This document shows, one piece after another, positions 1 to 9,153 of a DNA stretch of 35,262 bases. The translations under genes and the position numbers were made by a program. Origin of the DNA: Propionibacteriaceae bacterium (lineage in GTDB: Bacteria; Actinomycetota; Actinomycetes; Propionibacteriales; Propionibacteriaceae); assembly GCA_031267645.1 (NCBI GenBank), contig JAIRYW010000019.1, forward strand, positions 1 to 35,262. Direction: 5' to 3'. The number at the start of each line of letters is the position of its first letter. Position 1 is the stretch's first letter. The notes below the pieces were generated by a model that was not told the DNA's origin, did not search any database, and saw nothing but the letters and a program-made list of their open reading frames with translations.

Positions 1-11
1 CAGAGGGGGAT
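1..11 (+). promoter_or_regulatory. Probable 3' end of a glycine riboswitch, cut by the window edge
   Basis: The window opens with cagaggggga. Glycine riboswitch aptamers characteristically close with a GGACAGAGGGG-type segment, and the next gene is gcvT, the classic target. Only the last bases are visible, so the aptamer itself cannot be checked here. Confidence 0.45.
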
Positions 12-23
12 GACTCGTTGGCC

Positions 24-39
24 AGCGGGCGCGCCCGCT
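24..39 (+). promoter_or_regulatory. Perfect 16-nt palindrome before the gcvT ribosome binding site
   Basis: AGCGGGCGCGCCCGCT is its own reverse complement and could fold as a 6-bp stem with a CGCG loop. It sits between the putative riboswitch end and the gagaaggg ribosome binding site at 42-49. It may be part of the riboswitch expression platform; that role is inference. Confidence 0.35.
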
Positions 40-58
40 TCGAGAAGGGCTCCAGCTC

Positions 59-1183
59 ATGCACATCAGTCCCTTGGACTCAATCCACCGTCAACGCGGT
101 GCCCGCCTGACTGAATTCGGCGGCTGGGAGCTGCCGTTGCGTTATGGCTCCGAGCTGGCCGAGCACGAGGCCGTGCGACAAAGGGCCGGCTTGTTCGACC
201 TGTCCCACATGGCCAAATTCGATCTGGTCGGACCGGAGGCGGGAGCCGGCTTGGACCGGGCCCTGACAGCTTGGCACTCGACCATGACGGTGGGCCGGGC
301 GGCCTATTCTCTGCTGCTGGCCAACGACGGCGGCGTCATCGACGACCTCATCGTCTACCGCTTGGCCGAGCAGCACTACCTGGTCATCGCCAACGCCGCC
401 AACCACGACGTCGACGCGGCCGAGCTGACGGCCCGCCTCAGCCCGTACCAGGTCGAGACGACCGACCTGACCTTCGACCAGGCTCTGATCGCGGTCCAAG
501 GCCCGGTCGCGGCCGCCATCCTCCAAGCCGCCGGCCTGGCCGACTTGAGCGACCTGCGTTACTACGCCGCCCGCCCCGACCGGCTGGGAGACACTCCAGT
601 CTTGATCTGCCGCACCGGCTACACCGGCGAGGACGGCTTCGAGATCATGGTCCCGGCGGCCCAGGCCGAGGCGGTCTGGGCCAGCTTGGAACAAGCCGGC
701 CAGCCACTGGGCCTGACCCTGTGCGGGTTGGCCTGCCGCGACACTTTGCGGCTGGAGGCCGGCATGCCTTTGTACGGGCACGAGCTGACCCGCGCCACCA
801 CGCCGTGGGAAGCCGGTCTCAGACGTTACGTCGCCCTCGACAAAGATGACTTCGTGGGTCGTCCGGCCTTGGTCGAAGAGGCCGAGCAGACTCCGCGCAG
901 CCACCTGGTCGGCCTGCGCGGCACGGGCCGCCGGGCCCCGCGGGCCGGCTACCGGGTCTGCTCGCCCGACGGCCGTCCGATCGGCGAGGTCACCTCGGGG
1001 GCCTTGTCGCCGACCTTGGGCCACCCGATCGCCTTGGCTTACGTGACCGGGCCGGCTCCGGCCCCGGGCGACCGCTTGGCGGTCGACGTGCGGGGCGACC
1101 TGCTCACGGTCGAAGTCACGGCCCCACCCTTCTATCGTCGGCCCCGGCCCGGGTCCCGACCCTTGTCCCAGTCCCAGTCTTAA
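59..1183 (+). CDS. gcvT: Aminomethyltransferase, glycine cleavage T protein
   Basis: The 374-residue product matches the usual T-protein length. T protein takes the aminomethyl group from lipoyl-H protein, releases ammonia and makes 5,10-methylene-tetrahydrofolate in the cytoplasm. Visible family signatures are GGVIDD at about 91-96, which carries the acidic catalytic region, GYTGEDGFEI at 187-196, and the RDTLRLEAGMPLYGHEL stretch near 227-243. The ATG is preceded by gagaaggg at 42-49 with 9 nt spacing. It is the first of three gcv genes, with gcvH 28 bp downstream, and is probably controlled by a glycine riboswitch whose end is at the window edge. The lipoamide dehydrogenase partner is not in this window. 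Confidence 0.96.
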   Translation: MHISPLDSIHRQRGARLTEFGGWELPLRYGSELAEHEAVRQRAGLFDLSHMAKFDLVGPEAGAGLDRALTAWHSTMTVGRAAYSLLLANDGGVIDDLIVYRLAEQHYLVIANAANHDVDAAELTARLSPYQVETTDLTFDQALIAVQGPVAAAILQAAGLADLSDLRYYAARPDRLGDTPVLICRTGYTGEDGFEIMVPAAQAEAVWASLEQAGQPLGLTLCGLACRDTLRLEAGMPLYGHELTRATTPWEAGLRRYVALDKDDFVGRPALVEEAEQTPRSHLVGLRGTGRRAPRAGYRVCSPDGRPIGEVTSGALSPTLGHPIALAYVTGPAPAPGDRLAVDVRGDLLTVEVTAPPFYRRPRPGSRPLSQSQS

Positions 1184-1211
1184 GCCCAGTAGCCGTAAGG
1201 AGACCACCATC

Positions 1212-1595
1212 ATGACCATCCCGGCCGATCTCTTGTACACCTCCGACCACGAATGGGTGGCCGATTCGAACGGCCCGCTGGCCCGCGTCGGCATCACCGC
1301 CTTCGCCAGCGAAGCCCTGGGCGACATCGTCTACCTCTCCCTGCCCCAGCCGGGCGACACGGTCAAAGCCGGTGAGTCCTGCGGCGAGATCGAGTCGACC
1401 AAGTCGGTCTCCGACCTCTACGCCCCCGTCTCCGGGTCGGTGGCGGAGATCAACCAGGCCGTCTTGGACGCCCCCGAATTGGTCGGCGACGATCCTTACG
1501 GCCAGGGCTGGCTCTTCACCGTCCACCCGGACGGCTCCGAAGCCGACCTGCTCGACGCCGTGGCCTACGCCGCTCTGACGGGCTCGCCCTCGTGA
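1212..1595 (+). CDS. gcvH: Glycine cleavage H protein (lipoyl carrier)
   Basis: A 127-residue lipoyl-domain protein that shuttles the aminomethyl group between the P, T and L proteins on a lipoyl arm. The lipoylation site is the lysine in ESTKSVSD, residue 64, inside the usual [18 protein letters not shown]-type hairpin. The N-terminal YTSDHEW motif is typical of H proteins. The gene has an aaggag ribosome binding site shortly before the ATG. Its TGA overlaps the GTG of gcvP by four bases (GTGA), implying translational coupling, so H and P proteins are likely made in fixed proportion. A lipoyl synthase or ligase must act from elsewhere in the genome. Confidence 0.96.
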   Translation: MTIPADLLYTSDHEWVADSNGPLARVGITAFASEALGDIVYLSLPQPGDTVKAGESCGEIESTKSVSDLYAPVSGSVAEINQAVLDAPELVGDDPYGQGWLFTVHPDGSEADLLDAVAYAALTGSPS

Positions 1596-4438
1596 GCTGG
1601 TCCGAGCACGATCCGGCCCCCGAGTTCTGGAGCCGCCATCTCGGCCTGCCCGAGGGCAGCCGACAGCGGGAGCGGGTTCTGACCGGCCTCGGTCTGGGGC
1701 CGGACGACTCCATCATGGCCGCGGCCCTGCCCGCCTTCCTGCGCTCCGCCGCCCCCGACCTGCCTGGTCCGGCCAGCGAGGAGGAGGTGGCGGCCGAGCT
1801 GGAGCGTCTGGCCCAGCGCAACCGGGCCCCCAAGGCCATGATCGGCCTGGGCTACTACGGCGCCGTCACCCCGGCCGTGCTGCGGCGGGGCGTGCTGGAG
1901 AACCCGGCTTGGTACACCGCCTACACGCCCTATCAGCCGGAGATCTCCCAGGGCCGGCTGGAGATCTTGATGAACTTCCAGACCATGGTGTCCGACCTGA
2001 CCGGTCTGCCCTTCGCCTGCGCCTCCCTGCTGGACGAGGCCACCGCAGCCGTCGAGGCCATGACCTTGTGCTGGCGGGTCGACCGGGGCCGACGGCCCCG
2101 TTTCGCCGTGGCCCAGGACGTTTTCCCCCAGACTTGGGCCGTCCTGGTCAACCGGGCCGAGCCCTTGGGCGTCGAGTTGGTCCGCTTCGACCCGGTGGCC
2201 GACCCGATCCCGCCCAACGTCAACGGCGTCTTGGTCCAATACCAAGCCGCCGACGGGCGCTTGATCGACCTGGAGCCCCTGGCCCAGGCCGCCCATGACC
2301 AAGGTGCCTTGTTGGCGGTGGCGGCCGATCCGCTGGCTCTGACCTGGCTGCGGGAGCCCGGCGCGGCCGGAGCCGACCTGGCTCTGGGCTCGACCCAGCG
2401 TTTCGGCTGTCCGCTCGGCTTCGGCGGCCCCCACGCCGCTTACTTCGCGGTCCGGGCCGGTCTGGAGCGGCAATTGCCCGGTCGTTTGGTCGGCTTGTCC
2501 CGCGACGCGGCCGGACAGCCGGCCCTGCGCCTGGCCATCCAGACCCGCGAGCAGCACATCAGGCGGGAGAAGGCGACTTCGAACATCTGCACGGCCCAAG
2601 TCCTGGTGGCCGCGATGGCGGCTTTGTACGCGGTCTGGCACGGCCCCGAGGGCCTGCGTCGGATCGCCGGCCAGGTCCACCAACGGGCCGTCGACCTGGC
2701 CGCCACCCTGCGGGCCGGCGGACTCGAAGTGGTCCACTCAGACTTTTTCGACACCGTGGCGGTGCGCCTGCCGGGTCGGGCCGAGGCGGTCAAGGCGGCC
2801 GCCCGTCGACTCGGTTTGGCCATCTGGGCCGGCGACGCCGACACGGTCTGGGTCTCGACCGACCAGACCACCGCTTCGGCCGACCTGGGCTCGGTGGTGG
2901 CGGCCTGCGGCTTGGACGACCAGCCCCTGGTCTCAGGGGCCCCGGCCGAGTTCCCGGCCGCGCTGCGCCGCCGCACCGCTTATCTGACCGCTGCGGTCTT
3001 CTCGCGCCACCACAGCGAGACCGACATGACGCGCTATCTCCGCCGTTTGGCCGACCGTGACTACGCCCTCGACCGGGGCATGATCCCGCTCGGCTCTTGC
3101 ACCATGAAGCTGAGCGCGGCCTGCCAGATGACGCCCATCACCTGGCCCGGCTTCGCCGATCTCCATCCCTTCTTGGAGGCGGCCGACGCCGAGGGCACGT
3201 TGGATCTGCTGGAGGACCTGGCCGGTTGGCTGCGAGCCGTCACCGGCTACGACGCGGTCAGCCTGCAGCCCAACGCTGGTTCCCAAGGCGAGCTGGCCGG
3301 TCTGCTGGCCATCCGTCGCTACCACCTGGCCCGGGGCGACCGGCAGCGTGACGTCTGTCTGATCCCGACCTCGGCCCACGGCACCAACGCCGCCTCGGCC
3401 GCTTTGGCCGGCTGGTCGGTCGTGCCGGTCGCCACCACGGCCGACGGCGACGTCGACTTGGACGACCTGGGGGCCAAGATCGACCAGTGCTCCGGCCGGC
3501 TGGCCGCCATCATGATCACCTACCCCTCCACCCACGGGGTCTACGAGGAGCAGGTCCGTCAGATCGCCGACCTGGTCCACGCCGGCGGCGGCCAGGTCTA
3601 CATCGACGGGGCCAATTTCAACGCCCTGGTGGGCTGGGCCAGCCTGGCCGACTGTGGCGGCGACGTCTCCCACCTCAACCTGCACAAGACCTTCGCCATG
3701 CCGCACGGCGGCGGCGGTCCGGGCGTCGGCCCGGTGGCCTGCCGGGCCCACCTGGCCCCGTATCTGCCCGGCCACCCGTTGGCCCAGCGCGGCTCGCGTC
3801 AGGCCCCGGTGACGGGGGCGCCCTTCGGCTCGGCCCTGTTGGCTCCGATCACCTGGGCCTACCTGCGTCTGATGGGCGCGGCCGGCTTGGCCCGAGCCAC
3901 CGAGGGCGCGGTCCTGGCCGCCAACCACATCGCGCGGCGGCTCGATCCGGTCTTCCCCGTCCTCTTCCGGGGGCGCGGCGGCTGGGTGGCCCACGAGTGC
4001 ATCCTCGATCTGCGCGCTTTCACCGCCCGCACCTCGGTCAGCGTGGACGACGTGGCCAAGCGCCTGATCGACTACGGCTTCCACGCCCCGACCATGAGCT
4101 TCCCGGTGGCCGGCACCTTGATGGTGGAGCCGACCGAGTCGGAGTCTCTGGAGGAGTTGGACCGCTTCTGCGCCGCCATGGAGTCGATCGCGGCCGAGGC
4201 CGAGGTGGTCGCGGCCGGACGTTGGCCGGCCGACGACAATCCGCTCCACGGCGCCCCGCACACGGCGGTCAGCCTGGCCCAGGAGTGGGCCCACCCTTAC
4301 TCCAGGGCCGAGGCGGCCTATCCCCAAGGTCCTGACCCGGACAAGTACTGGTCGCCAGTCGGTCGGGTCGACGGCGCTTGGGGCGACCGCCATCTGGTGG
4401 CGACTTGGCCGGCGCTGGATTCGCCCGATCCGGCTTGA
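1592..4438 (+). CDS. gcvP: Glycine dehydrogenase (decarboxylating), P protein
   Basis: A single-chain P protein of 948 residues, the full length expected of the fused form rather than the two-subunit form. It decarboxylates glycine with pyridoxal phosphate and loads the aminomethyl group onto the H-protein lipoyl arm. The cofactor lysine is K699 in LNLHKTF, followed by the glycine-rich [11 protein letters not shown] loop. The N-terminal half (about 1-460) is the non-catalytic paralogous half. The C-terminal half includes the conserved GSCTMKLSA segment near residue 500. It starts with GTG, which overlaps the gcvH stop by four bases. It ends the gcv operon; the next gene appears to have its own leaderless promoter. 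Confidence 0.96.
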   Translation: MSWSEHDPAPEFWSRHLGLPEGSRQRERVLTGLGLGPDDSIMAAALPAFLRSAAPDLPGPASEEEVAAELERLAQRNRAPKAMIGLGYYGAVTPAVLRRGVLENPAWYTAYTPYQPEISQGRLEILMNFQTMVSDLTGLPFACASLLDEATAAVEAMTLCWRVDRGRRPRFAVAQDVFPQTWAVLVNRAEPLGVELVRFDPVADPIPPNVNGVLVQYQAADGRLIDLEPLAQAAHDQGALLAVAADPLALTWLREPGAAGADLALGSTQRFGCPLGFGGPHAAYFAVRAGLERQLPGRLVGLSRDAAGQPALRLAIQTREQHIRREKATSNICTAQVLVAAMAALYAVWHGPEGLRRIAGQVHQRAVDLAATLRAGGLEVVHSDFFDTVAVRLPGRAEAVKAAARRLGLAIWAGDADTVWVSTDQTTASADLGSVVAACGLDDQPLVSGAPAEFPAALRRRTAYLTAAVFSRHHSETDMTRYLRRLADRDYALDRGMIPLGSCTMKLSAACQMTPITWPGFADLHPFLEAADAEGTLDLLEDLAGWLRAVTGYDAVSLQPNAGSQGELAGLLAIRRYHLARGDRQRDVCLIPTSAHGTNAASAALAGWSVVPVATTADGDVDLDDLGAKIDQCSGRLAAIMITYPSTHGVYEEQVRQIADLVHAGGGQVYIDGANFNALVGWASLADCGGDVSHLNLHKTFAMPHGGGGPGVGPVACRAHLAPYLPGHPLAQRGSRQAPVTGAPFGSALLAPITWAYLRLMGAAGLARATEGAVLAANHIARRLDPVFPVLFRGRGGWVAHECILDLRAFTARTSVSVDDVAKRLIDYGFHAPTMSFPVAGTLMVEPTESESLEELDRFCAAMESIAAEAEVVAAGRWPADDNPLHGAPHTAVSLAQEWAHPYSRAEAAYPQGPDPDKYWSPVGRVDGAWGDRHLVATWPALDSPDPA

Positions 4439-4452
4439 GCCTGTCCTCCCGA

Positions 4453-4458
4453 TAAGTT
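4453..4458 (+). promoter_or_regulatory. Putative -10 box (TAAGTT) for a leaderless phosphomutase mRNA
   Basis: TAAGTT fits the actinobacterial TANNNT -10 pattern and ends exactly 6 nt before the ATG at 4465, so transcription would begin at or next to the start codon. No Shine-Dalgarno sequence precedes this ATG, which agrees with a leaderless start. No convincing -35 box was seen. Confidence 0.45.
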
Positions 4459-4464
4459 CAGACC

Positions 4465-6402
4465 ATGGAGTCTGACTTCCATCGACCAGTCGACCGCCCA
4501 CAGGCCGATCCGACCTCGGGCGACCCGGCCTGGGTCGAGCCGGTCTTGGTCGATCTGACCCCGAGTGAGCCAGCCTCGGGCGGAAGGCCTCTGGGCGATC
4601 CGCTCTCGGACGGGCCGGTCCCAGATGATCCGGCCCCGAGCGAGCCGGGCCGAAGCGAGCCGGTACCAGACGACCTCGGCCACCCGGACGGTCTGGAGCG
4701 ACTGTTGGAGCGGGCCCAGGCCTGGCTGGTCGGCGACCCGGACCCCAGGGACAGGGCCGAGTTGGCGGCCCTGGTCGAGCGGTCCCGGGCCCGACCGGCC
4801 GACCGGGCCGCTCGATCGGAGTTGCGCGACCGGATGGCCGGCGAGCTCCGTTTCGGCACGGCCGGACTGCGCGGTCCGATGGGGGCCGGGCCCAACCGCA
4901 TGAACCGGGCCGTCGTGATCCGGGCCGCTCGGGGGCTGGCCGACCACCTGATCGACCGCCTGCCCGGTCTGACCCCCCGGGTGGTGGTCGGGCACGACGC
5001 CCGCCACCGCTCACGTCAATTTGCACTTGACACTGCTGGCGTATTGACGGCGGCCGGGGCCCAGGTCTGGCTCTTCCCCGAGTCGGTCCCCACGCCTCTG
5101 CTGGCCTACGCCGTGCGCGCTCTGAGCGCCGAGGCCGGGGTCCAAGTGACGGCCTCGCACAATCCGGCCTCCGACAACGGCTACAAGGTCTACTGGGGCG
5201 GGCGGCTGACCGACGAGCCGGCCCGGGGCGTCCAGATCGTGTCGCCGACGGACGTCGCCATCGCCGCCCGCCGGGACGCCGCTGGACCAGCCGCCGCCAT
5301 CCCCAGGGCCGACTCCGGTTGGCTCGATCCGGGGCCGCGACTGGCCCAGGACTACGTCGCGGCGGTGGCGGCTGGACCGGGCAACCGGACGCCGTTGCGC
5401 CTGGTCCACACCGCCCTACACGGGCTGGCCACCCCCTGGCTGACCCAGATCATGGGCCGGGCCGGCTTCGATCAGATCCGATCGACCCCCAGCCAAGCCT
5501 GGCCCGACCCCGACTTCCCGACCGTGGCCTTTCCCAACCCGGAGGAGCCCGGCGCCATGGACGCCGTCTTGGCCGAAGCGACCGCGGCCGGCGCCGAGTT
5601 GGTGGTCGCCCTCGACCCGGACGCCGACCGTTGCGCCGTGGCCGTGCCCGATCCAGCGGGCGGCTGGCGGACCTTGAACGGCGACGAGGTGGGCGTCCTG
5701 CTGGGCCAAGAGCGGGCCGTCGCCCTGGCCGCCCAGCCGCCCGAGAGCCCCCGCCTGCTGGCCAGCACCATCGTGTCCTCCCGCCTGTTGGCCCGGATCG
5801 CCCGCGACCACGGCTTGGAGCATCAGGTCACCTTGACCGGCTTCAAATGGCTGGCCCGCCTGCCCGGGCTGGCTTACGCCTACGAGGAGGCCATCGGCTA
5901 CTGCCTGCGCCCCGACCTGGTGCGGGACAAGGACGGACTGTCGGCCGCCCTGGCCGTGGCCCGGCTGGCCGCCCGGCTGAAGGAGGAGGGCTCCAGCCTG
6001 CCCCAGGCCTTGGACGAGCTGGCCCGCCGCCACGGCCTCCACCTGACCGACCAATTGGCGCTGCGCAGTCCGGACCCGGCCTGGGCCGACCGGGTCATGG
6101 CCGCGCTGCGCCGCTGGCCCCCCGTCCGCCTGGCCGACAGCCCGGTTGGCCCATTGGCCGACTTGGCCCGAGGCGGCGGCGGACTGCCACCGAGCGACGC
6201 TCTGATCTTGACCACGGCGGCCGACGACCGGGTGGTGGTACGGCCCTCCGGCACCGAGCCAAAAGTCAAGTTTTATTTGGAAGTGGTCGTCCCGGTCGAC
6301 CCCGCCGTCGACAGCGACCGCTTGGCCGCCATACGAGGGCGGGCCCGGGCCCGCTTGGATCAGATCGGACAAGACCTGAGGGCCGGCCTGGCCGACCTTT
6401 GA
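4465..6402 (+). CDS. Phosphohexomutase (phosphoglucomutase/phosphomannomutase) with a pentapeptide-array N-terminus
   Basis: An alpha-D-phosphohexomutase interconverting hexose 1- and 6-phosphates. Signatures are RFGTAGLRG (129-137), the phosphoserine loop TASHNP with the catalytic serine at 231, the metal loop DPDADR (384-389), and the phosphate-binding RPSGTEPK (593-600). The core beginning near residue 76 (LERLLERAQAW) resembles actinobacterial enzymes of about 550 residues. The 645-residue length comes from an extra 75-residue N-terminus. Residues 15-74 are twelve pentapeptides of the form (D/E/G)-P-x-x-x, for example DPTSG, EPASG and DPLSD. The start is supported by a -10-like box 6 nt upstream and by the open frame, but a TTG near 4705 is an alternative. 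Substrate preference (glucose or mannose) cannot be read from the sequence. Confidence 0.9.
   Translation: MESDFHRPVDRPQADPTSGDPAWVEPVLVDLTPSEPASGGRPLGDPLSDGPVPDDPAPSEPGRSEPVPDDLGHPDGLERLLERAQAWLVGDPDPRDRAELAALVERSRARPADRAARSELRDRMAGELRFGTAGLRGPMGAGPNRMNRAVVIRAARGLADHLIDRLPGLTPRVVVGHDARHRSRQFALDTAGVLTAAGAQVWLFPESVPTPLLAYAVRALSAEAGVQVTASHNPASDNGYKVYWGGRLTDEPARGVQIVSPTDVAIAARRDAAGPAAAIPRADSGWLDPGPRLAQDYVAAVAAGPGNRTPLRLVHTALHGLATPWLTQIMGRAGFDQIRSTPSQAWPDPDFPTVAFPNPEEPGAMDAVLAEATAAGAELVVALDPDADRCAVAVPDPAGGWRTLNGDEVGVLLGQERAVALAAQPPESPRLLASTIVSSRLLARIARDHGLEHQVTLTGFKWLARLPGLAYAYEEAIGYCLRPDLVRDKDGLSAALAVARLAARLKEEGSSLPQALDELARRHGLHLTDQLALRSPDPAWADRVMAALRRWPPVRLADSPVGPLADLARGGGGLPPSDALILTTAADDRVVVRPSGTEPKVKFYLEVVVPVDPAVDSDRLAAIRGRARARLDQIGQDLRAGLADL
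4507..4686 (+). repeat. Degenerate 15-bp tandem repeat coding for twelve pentapeptides
   Basis: In the phosphomutase frame, 12 consecutive five-codon units can be aligned, most with Asp/Glu (GAT/GAC/GAG) then Pro (CCG) in positions 1-2. A few units deviate, such as DLTPS and GRPLG. The array ends directly before the conserved enzyme core. It looks like a decayed minisatellite kept in frame, and the encoded segment should be disordered and acidic. Confidence 0.7.
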
Positions 6403-6645
6403 CCCAGCCCCGCCGGGCCCCTGGACCGGTCCGGACGGCCGGGAAATTCCGACCGGTCCGGTCGGCCAAGGTCTGGTCAGTCCCGGTCCGGTCGGAGCTG
6501 GGGCGGATCAGGCTACGGCGGCCGCCAGGGCCAAGGGAGGCCGAGTGGTGGCGCCCCGGCGGCCGGGGCCGTCCCAGACGGAATCGACCGGCGGACCAAC
6601 CCCGGGGACACCGTTAGGTGGAGTTCTCGACCGGCCTGGGCCGGC
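6403..6645 (+). other. Intergenic region between convergent phosphomutase and deoD, with hairpin and short repeats
   Basis: No gene is seen in these 243 bases. GCCCCGG-CGG-CCGGGGC at 6553-6569 is a perfect 7-bp stem with a 3-nt loop and could serve as a two-way terminator, though no T-run follows it. The 13-mer CCGGTCCGGTCGG occurs twice, at 6453-6465 and 6483-6495, and again at 10906-10918. Confidence 0.4.
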
Positions 6646-7374
6646 TCAGGCGAAGGCGGCCGCCACGGCCAGGCGCAGAGCGCCCTGGAAGTGGGTCTCG
6701 CGTTCGGCCGCCGACATCTCGCGGCCGCTCTTGGTCAGGTGGTCGGAGACGGTCAGGACGGACAAAGCGGCGCGGTCGAACTCGGCCGCCACGCCGTAGA
6801 GGGCGGCGGTCTCCATTTCGACGGCCAAGACGCCGTGGTTCTCCAAGGCGGCCAACTGGCCTGGCACAGAGAAGTAGAAGTGGTCGGTCGAGACGACCGA
6901 ACCGGCCCAGACCGGTTCGGACTCGGTTTGGGCCAAAGCCCAGGCGGCCGCCGCCATGGTCAGGTCGGCGCTGGCCGAGAAGTGGACCCCGGGCAGGCGT
7001 GACTCGTTCATCGAACTGGGGGTGTGGGCGCCGACCGCGACGACCAGGTGGCCGACCTCGAGCTTGGGCGAGATCCCGCCGGCGGTGCCGACCCGCACGA
7101 TCCGTTCGACCCCGTAGAAACGGAACAGCTCGGTGGCGTAGATGCCCATCGAGGCCATGCCCATGCCCGAGCCCATGATGGACAACAGCTGTCCTTGGCC
7201 CGGCCCGGGGGCGGCCAGGCGGCCAGTGAAACCGAGCGCCCCTCTGACGTCGGTCACCGGATGGGCGTCGTCCAAGATGGCCTCAGCCATGCGTTGGGCC
7301 CGTTTGGGATCGCCTGGCATCAGGACGGCCGGAGCGAAGTCGCCAGGTTGGGCGCTGATGTGCGGGGTCGGCAT
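6646..7374 (-). CDS. deoD: Purine-nucleoside phosphorylase, DeoD type
   Basis: A 242-residue hexameric-type phosphorylase that cleaves purine (deoxy)nucleosides with phosphate to base and (deoxy)ribose 1-phosphate. It resembles E. coli DeoD along its length: TPHI near the start, the phosphate-binding MPGDPKRA, LGFTG, GSGMGM, then VEMETAALYGVAAEF and TVSDHL in the active site. An upstream in-frame start would add 35 unrelated residues. The ATG at 7374 is chosen because gagagg lies 6 nt before it and because homology starts there. The preceding DUF885 gene ends only 10 bp upstream on the same strand, so the two are probably co-transcribed. No frameshift or missing active-site segment is evident. 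Confidence 0.94.
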   Translation of the reverse strand: MPTPHISAQPGDFAPAVLMPGDPKRAQRMAEAILDDAHPVTDVRGALGFTGRLAAPGPGQGQLLSIMGSGMGMASMGIYATELFRFYGVERIVRVGTAGGISPKLEVGHLVVAVGAHTPSSMNESRLPGVHFSASADLTMAAAAWALAQTESEPVWAGSVVSTDHFYFSVPGQLAALENHGVLAVEMETAALYGVAAEFDRAALSVLTVSDHLTKSGREMSAAERETHFQGALRLAVAAAFA

Positions 7375-7384
7375 GTCGGGCCTC

Positions 7385-9100
7385 TCAGTCGGCTTGGCCA
7401 AGGTCAGCCGGTCGGGCCGGTCGGCCCAGGGCGCGGGCCAAGACGTCCAGGCCCAGCCCGCCCAGGTCGAGGGCGTCACGGTGGAACTGGCGCAGAGGCG
7501 AGCCGCTGGCCAGGGCGGTGTCGCGCAGGCTTTGCCACAGGCGCTGGCCGATCTTGTAGGACGGGGCTTGGCCGGGCCAGCCCAGGTAACGGTTCAACTC
7601 GAACCGCAGCGAGGGCTGGCCCATGTTGGAATTGGCGCGTAGGAAGGCCCAGGCGTTGTGCCGATCCCAGGACACGCCGGAACCGTCCGGGAAGGGCAAG
7701 CCAAGGTGGACCCCGATGTCCAAGACGACCCGGGCGGCGCGCAGACGTTGTCCGTCCAACATGCCCAGGCGGTCGGCCGGATGGGGCAGGAAGCCTTGCT
7801 CGTCCATGAAGCGTTCGGCGTACAGGGCCCAACCCTCGGCGTGGCCGGAGGAGCCGCTGAAGCGCCGCCAGCGGTTGAGCTGGTGGCGCAGGAAGACGGC
7901 TTGGGCGATTTGGAGGTGGTGGCCGGGCACGCCCTCGTGGTAGACGGTGGTGCGCTCGCGCCAGGTCGTGAAGCTGTCGACCCCTTCGGGCACCGACCAC
8001 CACATCCGGCCGGGGCGGGAGAAGTCGTCGCTGGGACCGGTGTAGTAGATGCCGCCGGAGTGGGTCGGCGAGATCCGGCCCTCCAGCCGTCGGGCTGGCT
8101 CAGGGATGTCGAAGTGGACCCCGTCCAAGGCGGCGACGGCCTGGTCGGCCGTGCTTTGGAGCCATTCGCGCAAGGCCTCGACGCCCTCGACGCGCCACTT
8201 CGGATCACCGTCCAAGCGATCGATGGCCTCCTCCAGCGAGACTCCGGGGCCGTACAACTGGCCCACCAGGTCGGCCTGTTCGCGCACGATCCGGTCCAAC
8301 TCCTCCAAGCCCCAGGCGTAAGTCTCCCGCAGGTCGACCGTGGCGCCGAGGAAGTAGCGCGACCAGAGGGCGTAACGCTCGGCTCCGACGCCGTCTTGGT
8401 CGACTGCCGGGCCGATCAGCTCCCGTTCTAAGAACTCGGCCAGGTCGGCGTAGGCCTGTTCGGCTGTGCCGGCCGCTGAGCGCAGGCCGCCCAGCAGCTG
8501 GCCGCCGGCCGGGCTGGTGGCCCATGGCGCCTGGGCCGCTTGGTCGACCAGTTGGGCGAAGACCGACCCGGTCTGGCTCTGTCGGCGGGCGTCGCGGGCG
8601 GCCAATTCGACTTGGTGGCGGGCCGGGGTCAGCCCCCGCCCGGCTCCCAGACGCAGAGTCTCGACGTGCCCGGCCAGGGCAGTGGGGACCTGGCCCAGCC
8701 GGTCCGCGATGACCTGCCAATCGTCCAGGCTGTCCTGCGGCATGAGGGCGAAGACCTCTTCGATCTGGTGCTGCGGACTGGATAGGACGTTGAGTTCGCG
8801 GTACGGCTCGCCGGCCCGGTCCAACTCCAAATTCGCGCCCAGCCGGTCACGCAGGGCCCAGACCGTGACTTGGTCGACCGGGTCCTCCACCCCGGCTTCG
8901 GTCAGTCGGTCGAGTCGGAGCAGGGTGGCCTGGGCCAACTCGGCCTTGGCCGCCAGTCCGGCGGGCGAGAAATCGTCCAGCCGGTCGGTCCCCACGGTCG
9001 AGCCGATCTCGGTGGCCAGCAGCGGAGACAGCGCGACCGACTGGTCCAGATAGGCCTCGGCCAGGGCGTCGATGGCGGACCAGGGGCGGGTTTCAGACAT
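7385..9100 (-). CDS. DUF885 family protein, probable zinc-dependent peptidase-like enzyme
   Basis: The 571-residue product belongs to the DUF885 family by its hallmark HEGVPGHH at 388-395, a metal-binding HExxxxHH-like motif, followed by GHAEGWALYAERFMDE, which supplies a further conserved glutamate. Family members are regarded as metallo-carboxypeptidase-like, mostly uncharacterised. No signal peptide is seen, so it is probably cytoplasmic. The product lacks hydrophobic segments and is about the usual family length. The gene is immediately upstream of deoD (10 bp). Peptide and nucleoside salvage could therefore be co-expressed, which is inference from spacing. The start lacks a Shine-Dalgarno sequence but has a -10-like TAGACT six bases before it. 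Confidence 0.86.
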   Translation of the reverse strand: MSETRPWSAIDALAEAYLDQSVALSPLLATEIGSTVGTDRLDDFSPAGLAAKAELAQATLLRLDRLTEAGVEDPVDQVTVWALRDRLGANLELDRAGEPYRELNVLSSPQHQIEEVFALMPQDSLDDWQVIADRLGQVPTALAGHVETLRLGAGRGLTPARHQVELAARDARRQSQTGSVFAQLVDQAAQAPWATSPAGGQLLGGLRSAAGTAEQAYADLAEFLERELIGPAVDQDGVGAERYALWSRYFLGATVDLRETYAWGLEELDRIVREQADLVGQLYGPGVSLEEAIDRLDGDPKWRVEGVEALREWLQSTADQAVAALDGVHFDIPEPARRLEGRISPTHSGGIYYTGPSDDFSRPGRMWWSVPEGVDSFTTWRERTTVYHEGVPGHHLQIAQAVFLRHQLNRWRRFSGSSGHAEGWALYAERFMDEQGFLPHPADRLGMLDGQRLRAARVVLDIGVHLGLPFPDGSGVSWDRHNAWAFLRANSNMGQPSLRFELNRYLGWPGQAPSYKIGQRLWQSLRDTALASGSPLRQFHRDALDLGGLGLDVLARALGRPARPADLGQAD

Positions 9101-9106
9101 GACGGC

Positions 9107-9112
9107 AGTCTA
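9107..9112 (-). promoter_or_regulatory. Putative -10 box (TAGACT) for a leaderless DUF885-deoD mRNA
   Basis: On the minus strand TAGACT is followed by six bases and then the ATG of the DUF885 gene. This TANNNT spacing is the same as before the phosphomutase gene. No ribosome binding site is visible, fitting leaderless translation. Confidence 0.45.
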
Positions 9113-9153
9113 AGACACCGTCTCGGGGCGCAGAAGAGCTAGCCGCGGCCAGA

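Noticed and set aside
4507-4686. CRISPR-like array
   Set aside because: The units are 15 bp, degenerate, without spacers, and lie in the reading frame of an enzyme.
2933-5026. 697-codon minus-strand frame opposite gcvP and the phosphomutase
   Set aside because: It is a shadow frame. Its repeating Arg/Pro/Asp pattern mirrors the pentapeptide repeat on the other strand.
7375-7479. Extended DeoD start
   Set aside because: The extra 35 residues overlap the DUF885 gene and do not match the family. A gagagg site supports 7374.
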